This document shows, piece by piece, positions 62,585-64,000 of a stretch of 64,000 bases of DNA (within the stretch, counting starts at the first letter, position 1; each line of letters begins with the position of its first letter). Origin of the DNA: UBA1756 sp045132235 (GTDB taxonomy: Bacteria; Bacteroidota; Bacteroidia; Bacteroidales; WCHB1-69); NCBI GenBank assembly GCA_045132235.1, contig JBGURX010000012.1, positions 1 through 64,000 on the forward strand. The letters run 5' to 3'. The position numbers were made by a program, and so were the translations under genes. The notes under the pieces are model-generated. The model was not told where the DNA came from. It did no database searches and saw only the letters and a list, made by a program, of their open reading frames with translations.

Positions 62585-63457
62585 ATGAAAATCATTGATG
62601 GTAAGAAGATTGCCAATGAAGTGAAGAATGAGATTGCGAAGAAGGTGCAGGAGCGGATGGCTGACGGCAGGCCGGTGCCGCACCTTGCGGCTGTGATTGT
62701 GGGCGACGACGGTGCTTCAAAGACCTATATCGGAAGCATCGAGCGGTCGTGCCGCGAGGTGGGTTTCACCTCCTCCATCTACCAATATTCGGCCAATATT
62801 ACGGAGCAGGAGCTGCTGGATGCCATCGACTTCCTCAACCGCGACGATGAGGTGGACGGCTACATCATCCAGCTGCCGCTGCCCAAGCATATCAGCACCG
62901 AAAAGGTGATTGCCCATGTGGACCCCAACAAGGATGTGGACTGTTTCCATCCTATGAACAACGGCAAGCTGTTCTTGGGTGAGGCTTGTTTCCTGCCGGC
63001 CACGCCCTACGGCACCATTGAGTTGATGCGGCGCGCGGGCATCAGTGCGGCCGGGAAGCACTGCGTGGTGCTGGGACGCAGCAACATCGTGGGCAAGCCG
63101 CTGGCGATGCTGCTGGCCGAAAAGAGCGACACCGGCAACGCCACGGTGACCATCTGCCACAGCCGCACCCCTAACCTGAAGGAGGTGTGCGCCACCGCCG
63201 ACATCCTGCTGGTGGCCATCGGGCAGCCGGAGATGATCACGGCGGAGTATGTGAAGAAGGGCGCGACGGTCATCGACATCGGTATCCACAGGATTCCTGA
63301 CAGCAGCGAGAAGGGCTACCGCATCTGCGGCGATGTGAAATACGACGAGGTGGCGCCCAAGTGCGCAGCCATCACCCCCGTGCCGGGCGGCGTGGGACCG
63401 ATGACCATGACCTGTCTGATGCTGAACACCCTGCACGCCCGCGAAAACAAGGAATAG
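62585..63457 (+). CDS. folD: Methylenetetrahydrofolate dehydrogenase / cyclohydrolase
   Basis: A protein of 290 residues that interconverts 5,10-methylene-THF and 10-formyl-THF in the cytoplasm. Conserved segments: AVIVGDDGASKTYIGSIERS (signature 1, containing the catalytic-Lys region of FolD), QLPLPKHIS, NPNKD-like DPNKDVDCFHPMN, LGRSNIVGKPLAMLL for NADP binding, and TPVPGGVGPMT near the end. Complete length. An S4 gene follows after one base. Confidence 0.96.
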   Translation: MKIIDGKKIANEVKNEIAKKVQERMADGRPVPHLAAVIVGDDGASKTYIGSIERSCREVGFTSSIYQYSANITEQELLDAIDFLNRDDEVDGYIIQLPLPKHISTEKVIAHVDPNKDVDCFHPMNNGKLFLGEACFLPATPYGTIELMRRAGISAAGKHCVVLGRSNIVGKPLAMLLAEKSDTGNATVTICHSRTPNLKEVCATADILLVAIGQPEMITAEYVKKGATVIDIGIHRIPDSSEKGYRICGDVKYDEVAPKCAAITPVPGGVGPMTMTCLMLNTLHARENKE

Positions 63458-63458
63458 C

Positions 63459-63842
63459 ATGGAAAGCGTACGTATCGACAAATGGCTCTGGACGGTGCGT
63501 CTGTTCAAGACGCGCTCCATGGCCACCGACGCCTGCAACGCCGGCAAGGTGAAGATGAACGGCACAAATGTGAAGCCCTCCAAGAACATCAAGCCTGACG
63601 AGGTGTTCGAGGTACACATCGGACAACTGGTGAAGACCGTGAAGGTGCTGGACGCCCCGAAGAGCCGGGTGGGAGCGCCGCTGGTGCCGCAGTACTACGA
63701 AGACCTCACCCCACAGGAGGAGTACGACCGTGTGAAGATGCTGAACATGCGCTTCGAGCGGCGCGACCGCGGAGAGGGCCGTCCTACCAAACGCGACCGC
63801 CGACAGATTGACTTCATCAAGAACCTGTACGGGGAAGAATAA
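63459..63842 (+). CDS. S4-domain RNA-binding protein (Hsp15-like)
   Basis: A protein of 127 residues. The S4 domain (about 4-70) begins with RIDKWLWTVRLFKTRSMATD and continues with VKMNGTNVKPSKNIKPDEVFE; the tail is charged (about 100-120; RRDRGEGRPTKRDRR) as in the heat-shock protein 15 family, which binds stalled 50S subunits. It starts one base after folD. Assignment to Hsp15 rather than another S4 protein is by overall pattern. Confidence 0.88.
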   Translation: MESVRIDKWLWTVRLFKTRSMATDACNAGKVKMNGTNVKPSKNIKPDEVFEVHIGQLVKTVKVLDAPKSRVGAPLVPQYYEDLTPQEEYDRVKMLNMRFERRDRGEGRPTKRDRRQIDFIKNLYGEE

Positions 63843-63852
63843 AAAGTGGGGA

Positions 63853-64000
63853 TTAGGCAAACGTGCACAGCTTGATTGCTCCATCCACCCACTGCAGGTA
63901 GGTGAAGTGCGTGAGCCAGTCACCAGTATTGTAATAGGTAATATTTTCTGATACAGACACTTCCATTGGAAGATGGCGATGTCCGTACACTACGATCTCG
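63853..64000 (-). CDS. C-terminal end of an LpxH-like UDP-2,3-diacylglucosamine pyrophosphatase (cut by window)
   Basis: On the minus strand a frame runs from the right edge to a stop at 63853-63855. The 48 visible codons encode IVVYGHRHLPMEVSVSEN and then YYNTGDWLTHFTYLQWVDG. The GHRH motif followed by NTGDWL is the C-terminal metallophosphoesterase pattern of LpxH-type enzymes of lipid A synthesis. The start lies beyond the window. It converges with the S4 gene. Confidence 0.8.
   Translation of the reverse strand, partial: EIVVYGHRHLPMEVSVSENITYYNTGDWLTHFTYLQWVDGAIKLCTFA

Overview
The window looks like a chromosomal segment of a member of the Bacteroidota, probably order Bacteroidales. The evidence is repeated promoter elements of the form TAnnTTTGC just upstream of many genes, little visible Shine-Dalgarno signal, a type IX secretion tail-like (PNPF) domain, FISUMP domains, an OMP_b-brl TonB receptor, a menaquinone-type methyltransferase and a PPi-type phosphofructokinase. 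Species or genus cannot be set from the sequence alone. No rRNA, CRISPR array, integrase, transposase or phage structural gene was seen.

Bases 1-13531 form an AT-rich accessory block of seven same-strand genes with gaps of at most 11 bases or short overlaps, so they are probably one transcript. The order is: SNF2/DEAH helicase (cut by the left edge), AlbA/Schlafen-type ATP-binding protein with a 21-bp tandem repeat, Eco57I-like N6-adenine methylase of 1180 residues, ABC/SMC-like ATPase, HNH endonuclease, a GNAT-PIN-PUA-like multidomain protein, and a small ASCH-domain protein. Helicase plus large methylase plus ATPase suggests an anti-phage defence system; the ATPase-HNH pair recalls Septu, and the GNAT-PIN plus ASCH pair looks like an RNA-directed add-on. 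This is the best candidate for a poorly described system. Base composition changes abruptly at about 13.65 kb, where there is a perfect 2 x 15 bp tandem repeat.

Bases 13.7-17.6 kb are a small plastic region: an AlkD-like gene, an M1-like secreted peptidase, an orphan copy of the last 81 bp of a beta-carbonic anhydrase gene, a run of small hairpins, a small secreted protein, a decayed gene, then the intact carbonic anhydrase gene.

From 17.6 kb to the end is ordinary GC-richer core genome. It holds menG, a TonB-dependent receptor, recA with a TPR lipoprotein, birA, a DUF4197 lipoprotein, PPi-type PFK with a GH57 amylase, tRNA-Ala(GGC), surface lipoproteins, CapA, a FISUMP protein, a Ser/Thr kinase, CoA-disulfide reductase with rhodanese, an ABC-F protein, an arginine decarboxylase-type enzyme, a cell-envelope cluster (Ig-like lipoprotein, lytic transglycosylase with LysM, MORN-like protein), cstA with an outer-membrane barrel, rho, folE, obg, prfB (with the programmed +1 frameshift), dnaA, a tiny Cys-containing lipoprotein, YitT, a phosphohexomutase, ferredoxin, a GT-C-like membrane protein, rfbB, a DAHP synthase-chorismate mutase fusion, era, folD, an S4 RNA-binding protein and the C-terminal end of an LpxH-like phosphoesterase at the right edge.
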